Assembly: GCA_015494335.1 (NCBI GenBank)
Contig: WGBK01000031.1
Location: 1 to 5,749, forward strand
Length of the DNA: 5,749 nt
From: Gammaproteobacteria bacterium
GTDB lineage: Bacteria; Pseudomonadota; Gammaproteobacteria; GCA-001735895
Direction: 5' to 3'
Shown in pieces: positions 1 through 5,604 of this stretch. The notes under the pieces are model-generated. The model saw only the letters and a list, made by a program, of their open reading frames with translations. It was not told the DNA's origin and made no database searches. The position numbers and the translations under genes are program-made. Each line of letters starts with the position of its first letter. Position 1 is the first letter of the stretch.

Positions 1-446
1 AGAGTGTCCTGCGGCTGGACAATGAGGGTATGCGGCAGCGGATTGTCGTCGAGATAGTCGAGACTGTCGCCGAGGCCGGAGCTTTCGCGGAATTCCTGCA
101 ATGCCTGGTCGCGGGTGATCAGACGGCTTTCGGCGATATCCTCGCGCTGTTGCAGGCGGCGGTTCAGTTCCTCGGCCGAGCGCTGGCTGGCATCCTGCTT
201 CAGGAACAGGGAGATGCGGGTGGTGGAGCGCAGGTCGACCGACAGGTTCTCGATGTTCTTCATGAACAGGTAGAAACCGGCCGGCAGGGTCAAGGTGATG
301 GCGATCACGGCGATGGTCATCAGGGTCGAGGCCGGCGCGCGGTAGAGCTTGCCGAGGCTGAACACCATCGACTGAGCGTGATGCCCGAGCCAGGCGCTGA
401 GGCGCTGCAGCAGGCCGGGGCGGGCGGGCTGGTGCTTATCCGCCAT
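1..446 (-). CDS. ftsX: Cell division protein FtsX, N-terminal part (cut by window edge)
   Basis: Membrane subunit of the FtsEX complex, which works at the inner membrane of the septum and, in studied bacteria, couples FtsE ATP hydrolysis to activation of periplasmic cell-wall hydrolases and to divisome assembly. Only the first 148 codons are present; the 3' end lies beyond base 1. I translated the frame from the ATG at 446-444 (MADKHQPARPGLL...). It shows a basic cytoplasmic N-terminus (1-39), one hydrophobic segment at about 40-62 (TLMTIAVIAITLTLPAGFYL), then the start of the periplasmic domain, with a family-typical stretch DLRSTTRISLFLK (71-83) and LDDNPLP (132-138). The start codon overlaps the end of ftsE by 11 nt, and GGGGA lies a few bases upstream as a weak ribosome binding site. 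Position directly after ftsE supports the call strongly. The missing part should hold three more membrane segments. Confidence 0.95.
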   Translation of the reverse strand, partial: MADKHQPARPGLLQRLSAWLGHHAQSMVFSLGKLYRAPASTLMTIAVIAITLTLPAGFYLFMKNIENLSVDLRSTTRISLFLKQDASQRSAEELNRRLQQREDIAESRLITRDQALQEFRESSGLGDSLDYLDDNPLPHTLIVQPQDT

Positions 447-1116
447 CGAAGTCCCCGAAATCGTTGTGTATGAGCTGGCCGCGATTGAGGGTGATGACCG
501 GCTTGCCTAGCTCCTCGATCAGGCCGAGGTCGTGGCTGGCCACCAGCACGGTGACGCCCACCTGGTGGAAATCGACGAAGATCTGCATGATCTCGCGCGA
601 CAGGATCGGGTCCAGGTTGCCGGTGGGCTCGTCGGCGAGCAGCAGCATCGGCTTGTGCACCACTGCGCGCGCGATACCGACACGTTGCTGCTCGCCGCCG
701 GAAAGCGTGATCGGCATCGCCTTTTCCTTGCTCAGCAGGCCTACCTTGTCGAGGGCGGCACGGGTACGGCGGGCGATCTCGTTGCGCGGGTAGCCGAGGA
801 TGATCAGCGGCATCGCGACATTGTCGAACACCGGGCGGTCGAACAGCAGTTGGTGATCCTGGAAGATGATGCCGATGTGGCGGCGGATATAGGGGATGCG
901 CTTGCGCGGCATCGTGCCGAGGTTGATCTGGTTGAGGATGGCCTGGCCGCGGGTCGGTTTCTCGATCAGCGAAACGATCTTCAGCAGGGTACTCTTGCCG
1001 GCGCCGGAATGACCGGTGAGAAAGGCCATCTCGCCTCGCGGCAGGTGCAGGCTGACATTCGACAGCGCCTCGAATCCGCCGGGGTAGCGCTTGGTCACAT
1101 GGTGAAACTGGATCAT
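436..1116 (-). CDS. ftsE: Cell division ATP-binding protein FtsE
   Basis: ABC-type ATPase that pairs with FtsX at the division septum. The 226-residue protein is close to the usual length of about 222. Seen in the sequence: Walker A GHSGAGKS (35-42), Q-loop glutamine in IIFQDHQLLFDR (Q86), ABC signature LSGGEQQR (138-145), Walker B LLLADEP (158-164) followed by TGNLDP (165-170), and the H-loop histidine in ASHD (H195). All catalytic motifs are intact. I chose the ATG at 1116 (MIQFHHVTKRYPGG), because family members begin just before the F-x-x-V-x-K-x-Y strand. An in-frame start at 1212 would add 32 low-complexity residues and run deep into ftsY. The start lies 10 nt after the ftsY stop with no clear Shine-Dalgarno sequence, so translation is probably coupled to ftsY. 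FtsE resembles LolD and MacB ATPases, but the ftsY and ftsX neighbours settle the identity. Confidence 0.97.
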   Translation of the reverse strand: MIQFHHVTKRYPGGFEALSNVSLHLPRGEMAFLTGHSGAGKSTLLKIVSLIEKPTRGQAILNQINLGTMPRKRIPYIRRHIGIIFQDHQLLFDRPVFDNVAMPLIILGYPRNEIARRTRAALDKVGLLSKEKAMPITLSGGEQQRVGIARAVVHKPMLLLADEPTGNLDPILSREIMQIFVDFHQVGVTVLVASHDLGLIEELGKPVITLNRGQLIHNDFGDFDGG

Positions 1117-1126
1117 CGGCGGTGGA

Positions 1127-2125
1127 TTATTCGCTGTCGTCGTGCTCGAGCAGGGCATCGACGAAGGCCCGGGCATCGAACTTGCGCAGATCGTCGGCGC
1201 TCTCTCCGACACCGATGTAGCGAATCGGCAGGCCGATCTGCTTGGCGATGGTGAACACGATGCCGCCCTTGGCGGTGCCGTCGAGCTTGGTCAGCACGAT
1301 GCCGGTGACGCCCAGGGACTGGTTGAAGCTCCTGGCCTGGGCGAGGGCGTTCTGGCCGGTGCCGGCGTCGAGCACCAGCAGCACTTCCTCGGGGGCGTCG
1401 GGATCGATCTTCTTCATCACCCGCTGGATCTTCTCCAGCTCGTTCATCAGGTTGTCCTGGGTGTGCAGGCGACCGGCGGTGTCGGCGATCAGTATGTCGA
1501 TGCCGCGGGACCGGGCCGCCTGCAGGGCGTCGAAGATCACCGAGGCCGAATCGGCGCCGCTGCCCTGGGCGATCACCGGAACATCCAGGCGCTGCCCCCA
1601 GGACTGCAGCTGCTCCACCGCGGCGGCGCGGAAGGTGTCGCCGGCGGCCAGCATCACGCTGTGTCCCTGCTGGCGGAATTTCTGCGCCAGCTTGCCGATG
1701 GTGGTGGTCTTGCCGGCGCCGTTGATGCCGCACATCAGGATCACGAAGGGCCGGTTGCGCTCGTCGATGACGAGAGGCTGCTGCACCGGCTCGAGGATTT
1801 CCACCATCGCATCCTTCAGCGCCTGGTAGACATCGGCGTCGGGATTGCGGCGCACGGCCTGCTGCAGGCGGTCGATGATCTGGGTGGTGGCCTCGATGCC
1901 GACATCGGCCATCAGCAGCTGGTCTTCGAGTTCTTCCAGCAGTTCGTCGTCGATACGGCGACCGCCGGCGAACAGGCGCGAGATCCCGGAGGTGAGTCCG
2001 GACCGGGTCTTGGCCAGCCGCGACTTGAGGCTGGCCAGCAGGCCCTTCTTCGGCCGCTCTGCGGGCTGTACTTCCGAGGCATCGGAGGGAGTTTGCGATG
2101 GCTTGTTTTTCCTGAAACCGAACAT
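1127..2125 (-). CDS. ftsY: Signal recognition particle receptor FtsY
   Basis: SRP-type GTPase at the inner membrane. It receives the Ffh/4.5S RNA-ribosome complex and hands nascent membrane proteins to SecYEG. The 332-residue protein shows a short N-terminal region (1-50, basic, with MFGFRKNK at the very start), an N domain (about 51-115, helical, IDDELLEELEDQLLMADVG at 58-76) and a G domain with all GTPase motifs: G1 GINGAGKT (133-140), DTFRAAA (163-169), DTAGR (215-219), LDAGTGQNA (252-260), TKLDGTAKGG (279-288) and GVGE (305-308). The protein is much shorter than E. coli FtsY (497 aa) because the acidic A domain is nearly absent. The ATG at 2125 is the only usable start: an in-frame TGA lies about 30 nt upstream. 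There is no recognisable Shine-Dalgarno sequence. It is the first gene of the ftsY-ftsE-ftsX operon, and a candidate promoter lies just upstream. Confidence 0.98.
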   Translation of the reverse strand: MFGFRKNKPSQTPSDASEVQPAERPKKGLLASLKSRLAKTRSGLTSGISRLFAGGRRIDDELLEELEDQLLMADVGIEATTQIIDRLQQAVRRNPDADVYQALKDAMVEILEPVQQPLVIDERNRPFVILMCGINGAGKTTTIGKLAQKFRQQGHSVMLAAGDTFRAAAVEQLQSWGQRLDVPVIAQGSGADSASVIFDALQAARSRGIDILIADTAGRLHTQDNLMNELEKIQRVMKKIDPDAPEEVLLVLDAGTGQNALAQARSFNQSLGVTGIVLTKLDGTAKGGIVFTIAKQIGLPIRYIGVGESADDLRKFDARAFVDALLEHDDSE

Positions 2126-2137
2126 GTCTGAAACCGA
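2112..2137. repeat. 10-bp direct repeat flanking the ftsY start codon
   Basis: CTGAAACCGA occurs at 2112-2121 and again at 2128-2137 on the plus strand. Read on the ftsY strand, TCGGTTTCAG stands 2 nt before the ATG and again 1 nt after it. The inner copy encodes part of the FtsY N-terminus MFGFRK. The outer copy lies in the leader where a Shine-Dalgarno sequence would be expected. The repeat offset is 16 nt, so the copies are out of frame with each other. It may be a small local duplication; any function is unknown. Confidence 0.6.
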
Positions 2138-2149
2138 TGAAGGAATGGC

Positions 2150-2179
2150 GTGTCATATGCTGCTCAATCGGGTTATGCT
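2150..2179 (+). promoter_or_regulatory. Candidate sigma70-type promoter for the M16 peptidase-rsmD group
   Basis: On the plus strand, a -35-like GTGTCA (2150-2155; 4 of 6 match TTGACA), an 18-nt spacer and a -10-like TATGCT (2174-2179; 4 of 6 match TATAAT) lie upstream of the first M16 gene. The start point would fall near 2186, leaving a leader of about 48 nt that contains the GGAGAG ribosome binding site. Its -10 element overlaps that of the divergent ftsY promoter, centred on the 8-bp palindrome TGCTAGCA (2176-2183). Confidence 0.4.
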
Positions 2180-2203
2180 AGCAAATTCCGCAAGCCCTGT
2201 CGG
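2175..2203 (-). promoter_or_regulatory. Candidate sigma70-type promoter for ftsY-ftsE-ftsX
   Basis: On the minus strand, a -35-like CCGACA (plus-strand bases 2198-2203; 4 of 6 match TTGACA) is followed by a 17-nt spacer and a -10-like TAGCAT (plus-strand 2175-2180; 4 of 6 match TATAAT). Transcription would start near 2168, giving a leader of about 43 nt before the ftsY ATG. The match is moderate, but position and spacing are right. It was found by eye and has no experimental support. Confidence 0.4.
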
Positions 2204-2220
2204 TTAAACCTTTCTACCCG

Positions 2221-2226
2221 GGAGAG
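2221..2226 (+). promoter_or_regulatory. Ribosome binding site deciding the first M16 start
   Basis: GGAGAG lies 7 nt before the ATG at 2234 and is the best Shine-Dalgarno match in the leader. It supports starting the peptidase at 2234, where a signal peptide begins, rather than at the in-frame ATG at 2150, which lies within the candidate promoter. Confidence 0.7.
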
Positions 2227-2233
2227 AATCTTC

Positions 2234-3616
2234 ATGCCCCGTATCCTGTTGTTTACACTGGCCCTGCTGCTGGTGCCTCCGTTGCAGGCCGGCTCGGATC
2301 GCAGTATTGCCGACTCCACCTTCGAGAAGGTGCTTTCCAACGGCCTCAAGATCATCGTGCGCGAGGATCATCGTGCCCCGGTGGTGGTGTCCCAGGTGTG
2401 GTATCGCATTGGGTCCAACTACGAACACGACGGCATCACCGGCGTTTCCCATACCCTCGAACACATGATGTTCAAGGGTACCAAGAGTCTCAAGCCCGGC
2501 GAGTTCTCCGAGATCATCGCCGCCAACGGGGGCAGCGAGAATGCCTTCACCTCGAAGGATTTCACCGCCTACTTCCAGCGCATCGCCAGCGACCGGCTGG
2601 AGATCTGCCTCAAGCTCGAGGCGGATCGCATGCGCAATGTCGTGTTCCTGCCCGAGGAGTTTCGCAAGGAGGTCGAGGTGGTCAAGGAAGAGCGTCGCTG
2701 GCGTGTCGACAACAAGCCCAAGTCGAAGCTGTGGGAGCAGTTCAACGCCACCGCCTTCATGACCAGCCCGCAGCGCATCCCGACCATCGGCTGGCGTTCC
2801 GATCTTGACGAGTTGACCGTGGATGATGCCGAGGCCTGGTATCGCATGTGGTATGCGCCGAACAATGCCACCCTGGTAGTGGTCGGTGATGTTCAGGCCG
2901 AGCAGGTGTTCAAGTTGGCGGAGAAGTATTTCGGTCCACTCAAGCCGTCGAAGATCAAGCCGCCGAAAACGCGCAGCGAAATCGCCCAGGAAGGCGAGCG
3001 CCGCATGGAACTCTACGGCCAGACCGCCACGCCCTACCTGGTGATGGGCTACAAGGTACCGTCTCTGAAAACCGATCTCTCCAACCGCAAGGATGCCTTT
3101 GCGCTGGATGTGCTAGGTGCCCTGCTTGATGGCGGCAACAGCGCACGCATTTCCCGCAATATCCTACGCGGCAAGGAACTGGCTGTGGAAGCCGGCGCCT
3201 CCTACGATGCCTTCAGCCGCCTCGACGAGCTGTTCGTACTGGCCGGCACGCCGAGCAAGGGCGTGACTCCCGAGCGGTTGCAGCAGGCCCTGATCGACGA
3301 GCTCGAGGATCTGAAGAAGAACCCCGTGCCGCAACAGGAACTGGACCGGGTCAAGGCCCAGGTCATCGCCAGCAAGGTGTTCGACCAGGATTCCTCCTTC
3401 AACATGGGCATGCAGATCGGCATGCTCGACAGCATGGGGTACGACTGGCGGTTGCTCGATGATTATGTCGAGGAAATCCGCGCGATCACGCCCGAGGATG
3501 TACAACGGGTGGCGCGGAAGTATTTCCTGCCACAGCAGTTGACCACGGCAGTCCTCTGGCCCGAGAAGGCAGAGACCACCGAGACGACCGAACAACTGGC
3601 GGAGGTGAAGAAATGA
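2234..3616 (+). CDS. Exported M16 family zinc metallopeptidase (catalytic subunit)
   Basis: Predicted periplasmic zinc peptidase of the M16B type, related to the mitochondrial processing peptidase beta subunit; the substrate is unknown. The 460-residue protein begins with a signal peptide (MPRILLFTLALLLVPPLQA, likely cleaved after A19). The N-terminal domain carries the inverted zinc motif HTLEH (73-77: H73 and H77 as metal ligands, E76 as catalytic base), then NAFTSKDFTAY (103-113) and a downstream acidic motif EVEVVKEERR (146-155), where E152 or E153 should be the third ligand. A second M16 domain follows (about 190-440). There, at SARISRNILRGKELAV (303-318), R305 is kept but the tyrosine normally 13 residues later is V318, so half of the Arg/Tyr substrate-binding pair is missing. 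The C-terminus is a Thr/Glu/Lys-rich tail. The stop overlaps the next M16 gene by 4 nt, which suggests translational coupling and a heterodimer. Confidence 0.95.
   Translation: MPRILLFTLALLLVPPLQAGSDRSIADSTFEKVLSNGLKIIVREDHRAPVVVSQVWYRIGSNYEHDGITGVSHTLEHMMFKGTKSLKPGEFSEIIAANGGSENAFTSKDFTAYFQRIASDRLEICLKLEADRMRNVVFLPEEFRKEVEVVKEERRWRVDNKPKSKLWEQFNATAFMTSPQRIPTIGWRSDLDELTVDDAEAWYRMWYAPNNATLVVVGDVQAEQVFKLAEKYFGPLKPSKIKPPKTRSEIAQEGERRMELYGQTATPYLVMGYKVPSLKTDLSNRKDAFALDVLGALLDGGNSARISRNILRGKELAVEAGASYDAFSRLDELFVLAGTPSKGVTPERLQQALIDELEDLKKNPVPQQELDRVKAQVIASKVFDQDSSFNMGMQIGMLDSMGYDWRLLDDYVEEIRAITPEDVQRVARKYFLPQQLTTAVLWPEKAETTETTEQLAEVKK
3601..3607 (+). promoter_or_regulatory. Strong ribosome binding site for the second M16 gene
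   Basis: GGAGGTG lies within the last codons of the first M16 gene, just upstream of two adjacent ATG codons at 3613 and 3616. It is the strongest Shine-Dalgarno match in the window. Together with the ATGA stop/start overlap, it suggests that the second subunit is made efficiently and in step with the first. Confidence 0.75.
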
Positions 3617-4938
3617 TGCGTTCCCTGCTGATCCGTGTGTTGCCCTGGCTGCTGTTGCTGCCCGTGGGCGCGCAGGCGATGACGATCCAGACCTGGAGCA
3701 CCGACAATGGCGTGCGGGTACTGTTCGTCGAGGCCCATGAGCTGCCGATCGTCGATGCACGGCTGGTGTTCAAGGCAGGCAGTGCCCGTGACGGCGAACT
3801 GCACGGCATCTCCAGCCTGCTCAACGGGTTGCTGGTCGAGGGCAGTGGCGAGCTGTCCGCCGAGGATATCGCCCTGGGCTTCGAGTCCACCGGCGCCGAG
3901 TTGGGCAAGGGCTCCCTGCGCGACATGGCCTGGTTGAGCCTGCGCAGCCTGTCGGAACTGCGCGATCGTACTGCCGACCTGTTTGCCCGTGTGGTCGGTC
4001 AGCCCTCCTTTCCGCAGGATGCCATCGAACGGGATCGCAAGGCAATGCTGTCCGCGCTGGCACAACGGAGCAAGGACATCGGCTCGGTGAGCAGCGACGC
4101 CTTCTTTGCCGCCCTCTACCCGGAGCATCCCTATGAAATCGGGCCTCATGGTCGCGAGGCCGACCTGAAGCGGATCACCCGCTCCGATCTGCAGGCCTTT
4201 CATCAGCGCTACTATGTCGCCAACAATGCCACACTGGCCCTGGTGGGCGATTTGACGCCGGAACAGGCCCGCGACTATGCCAACCGCCTGACCCGCTATC
4301 TCGAGCCCGGGCTCGAGGCCGAGCCGTTGCCGCCGGCCGCAACGCCGGACCGGGCGCAGACGCTGTTCCTGCCCTTCAAGACCACCCAGACCCATGTCAC
4401 CCAGGGCCTGCCGGTGCTGACGCGCAAGGATCCCGACTATTTTCCGCTGTATGTCGGCAACCATGTGCTGGGCGGCAGCGGTTTCAGTTCGCGGCTGATG
4501 CAGACCATTCGCGAGGATCGGGGGCTGGTGTACAGCGTGTACAGCTATTTCATGCCGATGGAAAGCAACGGACCCTTCGAGATGGCCCTGCAGACGCGCA
4601 ATGACCAGGCCGCCGAAGCCGCCGATCTGATGCAGCAGCAACTGGTCGAGTTCATCGCCAAAGGGCCGACCGACAAGGAACTGGAGCATGCCAAGAAGAA
4701 CATCACCGGTGGCTTCCCGCTGAAGATCGACAGTAACAAGAAGATCGTCGAATACCTGGCGGTGATCGGTTTCTACGACTTGCCGCTGGACTACCTCGAC
4801 CGCTTCAACGAGCGCGTGCTGGCGGTGACGCCACAACAGATCCAGGACGCCTTCCGCCGCCGCGTACCTGTCGATCGCATGATCCGCGTCGTGGTCGGCG
4901 AGGATATCCGTCAGGGTGCCGGGAAGAAGGCGGACTGA
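3613..4938 (+). CDS. Exported M16 family protein lacking the zinc motif (non-catalytic partner)
   Basis: Predicted periplasmic M16B homologue of 441 residues that pairs with the upstream zinc peptidase. It has a signal peptide (about residues 1-22, ending PVGAQA) and the two-domain M16 fold. Where the upstream protein has HTLEH, this one reads SLLNG (in HGISSLLNGLLVEG, 64-77), so both histidines and the glutamate are gone and it cannot bind zinc in the usual way. It keeps the family framework: HPYEIGPHG (172-180), YVANNATLALVGD (201-213), then GGSGFSSRLMQTIRE (287-301) and RGLVYSVYSYF (303-313), with an intact Arg/Tyr pair, R294 and Y307. This matches known bacterial M16B pairs in which one subunit supplies the zinc site and the other the Arg/Tyr pair. 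The start may be the ATG at 3613 (overlapping the previous stop) or at 3616; they differ by one Met. Confidence 0.94.
   Translation: MMRSLLIRVLPWLLLLPVGAQAMTIQTWSTDNGVRVLFVEAHELPIVDARLVFKAGSARDGELHGISSLLNGLLVEGSGELSAEDIALGFESTGAELGKGSLRDMAWLSLRSLSELRDRTADLFARVVGQPSFPQDAIERDRKAMLSALAQRSKDIGSVSSDAFFAALYPEHPYEIGPHGREADLKRITRSDLQAFHQRYYVANNATLALVGDLTPEQARDYANRLTRYLEPGLEAEPLPPAATPDRAQTLFLPFKTTQTHVTQGLPVLTRKDPDYFPLYVGNHVLGGSGFSSRLMQTIREDRGLVYSVYSYFMPMESNGPFEMALQTRNDQAAEAADLMQQQLVEFIAKGPTDKELEHAKKNITGGFPLKIDSNKKIVEYLAVIGFYDLPLDYLDRFNERVLAVTPQQIQDAFRRRVPVDRMIRVVVGEDIRQGAGKKAD
4300..4317. repeat. 18-bp perfect palindrome inside the second M16 gene
   Basis: CTCGAGCCCGGGCTCGAG equals its own reverse complement. 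It encodes LEPGLE (residues 230-235) in the stretch linking the N- and C-terminal halves of the M16 protein. The two six-base arms CTCGAG flank a CCCGGG centre. The region after it is Pro/Ala/Glu-rich and appears poorly constrained. It could be a protein-binding site, an mRNA stem or chance; no function can be assigned. Confidence 0.5.
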
Positions 4939-5572
4939 TCGCGGAAGAAGCGATCGGGCGAGGGCGCGACCGCGCAAGGCCGCCAGCCGGGTGCGCATCA
5001 TCGGCGGCGCCTGGCGCGGCCGGCGCCTGGCGGTGGCCGACCGCGAGGGACTGCGGCCGACACCGGACCGGGTGCGCGAGACCCTGTTCAACTGGCTGGC
5101 GCCGGTTGTGCACGGCGCCGTGGTGCTCGACGCCTTTGCCGGTGCCGGCGCGCTGGGTTTTGAGGCGGCCTCCCGTGGCGCCGGGACCGTGACCCTGGTG
5201 GAGCGGGATCCCCGGGTTGCCGCGCTGCTGCGTTCGCAGGCTGCGGAGCTGGCGAGCACGGACTCGCTGCGTGTGGTGACTGCCGATGTGCTGACTTGGC
5301 TGCGGGAGCAGCCGCAGTCCCGCTTCGACCTGGTTTTCATCGATCCGCCCTATGCGCGGCCCGAACTGAGAACCGGGCTGCTGCAGGCCTTGATCGAGGG
5401 CGATCATCTTACGCCGGGAGTGTTGCTCTACCTGGAATGGCCGAAACGCGAGCAAGACCCCTTGACGGCCATGGAAATGGACGGCCTTTCGGCGGCTGAA
5501 TTGACCTGGATTAAGCAGAAACAGGCGGGCGAGGTGGCTTTCGCTCTGGCGCGCTGGAACGCAAGCGGCTAG
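4916..5572 (+). CDS. rsmD: 16S rRNA (guanine(966)-N(2))-methyltransferase RsmD
   Basis: Cytoplasmic SAM-dependent methyltransferase that makes m2G966 in 16S rRNA of the small subunit. Seen in the sequence, numbered from the GTG at 4916: RIIGGAWRGRRL (27-38), LRPTPDRVRETLFNWL (46-61), SAM-binding motif I LDAFAGAGALGFEA (71-84), acidic VERD after strand 2 (95-98), and catalytic motif IV DPPY (143-146) in place of the NPPY of related enzymes. The start is uncertain. The GTG at 4916 gives 218 aa with a basic, Arg-rich tail, overlaps the M16 gene by 23 nt and has GAGGA 11 nt upstream. The GTG at 4991 gives 193 aa starting MRIIGG. Both forms occur in the family (E. coli 198 aa). No ATG start exists. 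It is co-directional with the M16 genes and probably co-transcribed with them. Confidence 0.93.
   Translation: MPGRRRTDRGRSDRARARPRKAASRVRIIGGAWRGRRLAVADREGLRPTPDRVRETLFNWLAPVVHGAVVLDAFAGAGALGFEAASRGAGTVTLVERDPRVAALLRSQAAELASTDSLRVVTADVLTWLREQPQSRFDLVFIDPPYARPELRTGLLQALIEGDHLTPGVLLYLEWPKREQDPLTAMEMDGLSAAELTWIKQKQAGEVAFALARWNASG
4935..4957 (+). other. Small hairpin at the M16 stop / rsmD start region
   Basis: GATCGC (4937-4942) and GCGATC (4950-4955) are perfect inverted repeats around a seven-base purine loop GGAAGAA. The stem extends by a U-G and a C-G pair to 4935 and 4957. It begins at the stop codon of the second M16 gene. No T-run follows, so it is not an intrinsic terminator. If rsmD starts at 4991 it lies in the leader; if rsmD starts at 4916 it is coding. 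Confidence 0.4.
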
Positions 5573-5588
5573 AATCGCCGCTCGATTC
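5572..5588 (+). other. Inverted repeat 1 in the rsmD-coaD gap
   Basis: GAATCG (5572-5577) and CGATTC (5583-5588) form a perfect 6-bp stem with the 5-nt loop CCGCT, starting at the last base of the rsmD stop codon. No T-run follows, so intrinsic termination is unlikely. The preceding bases TAGAAT (5570-5575) resemble a -10 box, but no good -35 is present at the right distance, so a separate coaD promoter here is only a possibility. Confidence 0.4.
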
Positions 5589-5601
5589 CCTGTCGCACAG
5601 G
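5589..5601 (+). other. Inverted repeat 2, covering the likely coaD ribosome binding site
   Basis: CCTGT (5589-5593) and ACAGG (5597-5601) form a perfect 5-bp stem with a 3-nt loop, directly abutting the first inverted repeat. The 3' arm contains CAGG, the only Shine-Dalgarno-like bases before the coaD ATG at 5605. A folded stem would therefore hide them. Both stems are short, and the folding is inferred by eye. Confidence 0.4.
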
Positions 5602-5604
5602 CCG

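Noticed and set aside
1117..1212. N-terminal extension of FtsE to 1212
   Set aside because: The extra 32 residues are Ser/Thr/Pro-rich, overlap ftsY and are absent from the family; the ATG at 1116 matches the usual FtsE N-terminus.
532..1254. A 240-codon plus-strand frame opposite ftsE
   Set aside because: It is a shadow of ftsE with no motifs; the real gene has all ABC ATPase motifs on the minus strand.
1113..2156. A 347-codon minus-strand frame overlapping ftsY, and a 329-codon plus-strand frame opposite it (1142-2131)
   Set aside because: ftsY in its own frame carries every GTPase motif. The alternative products are Arg/Gly-rich or composition-driven and show no family features.
2150..2233. 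N-terminal extension of the first M16 peptidase to the ATG at 2150
   Set aside because: It would bury the signal peptide behind 28 residues, has no ribosome binding site and runs through the candidate promoter. The ATG at 2234 has GGAGAG and begins the signal peptide.
4935..4957. Intrinsic terminator after the second M16 gene
   Set aside because: The hairpin is short and is followed by GC-rich sequence with no T-run, and rsmD continues in the same direction with no gap.
5005..5032. 12-bp direct repeat CGGCGCCTGGCG at 5005-5016 and 5021-5032
   Set aside because: It lies in the conserved RsmD segment GGAWRGRRLAV, where Gly/Arg/Ala codons in GC-rich DNA readily produce such repeats.
3463..5340. 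A 625-codon open frame on the minus strand across the second M16 gene and rsmD
   Set aside because: It lies opposite two well-supported genes, and its protein is low-complexity (Arg/Gly/Gln/His-rich) with no recognisable motif. Long antisense frames are expected in GC-rich coding DNA.
5570..5575. TAGAAT as the -10 box of a separate coaD promoter
   Set aside because: No acceptable -35 lies 16-18 bp upstream (TGGCGC at the best spacing), and it overlaps the rsmD stop and inverted repeat 1. It is not listed as a promoter on its own.
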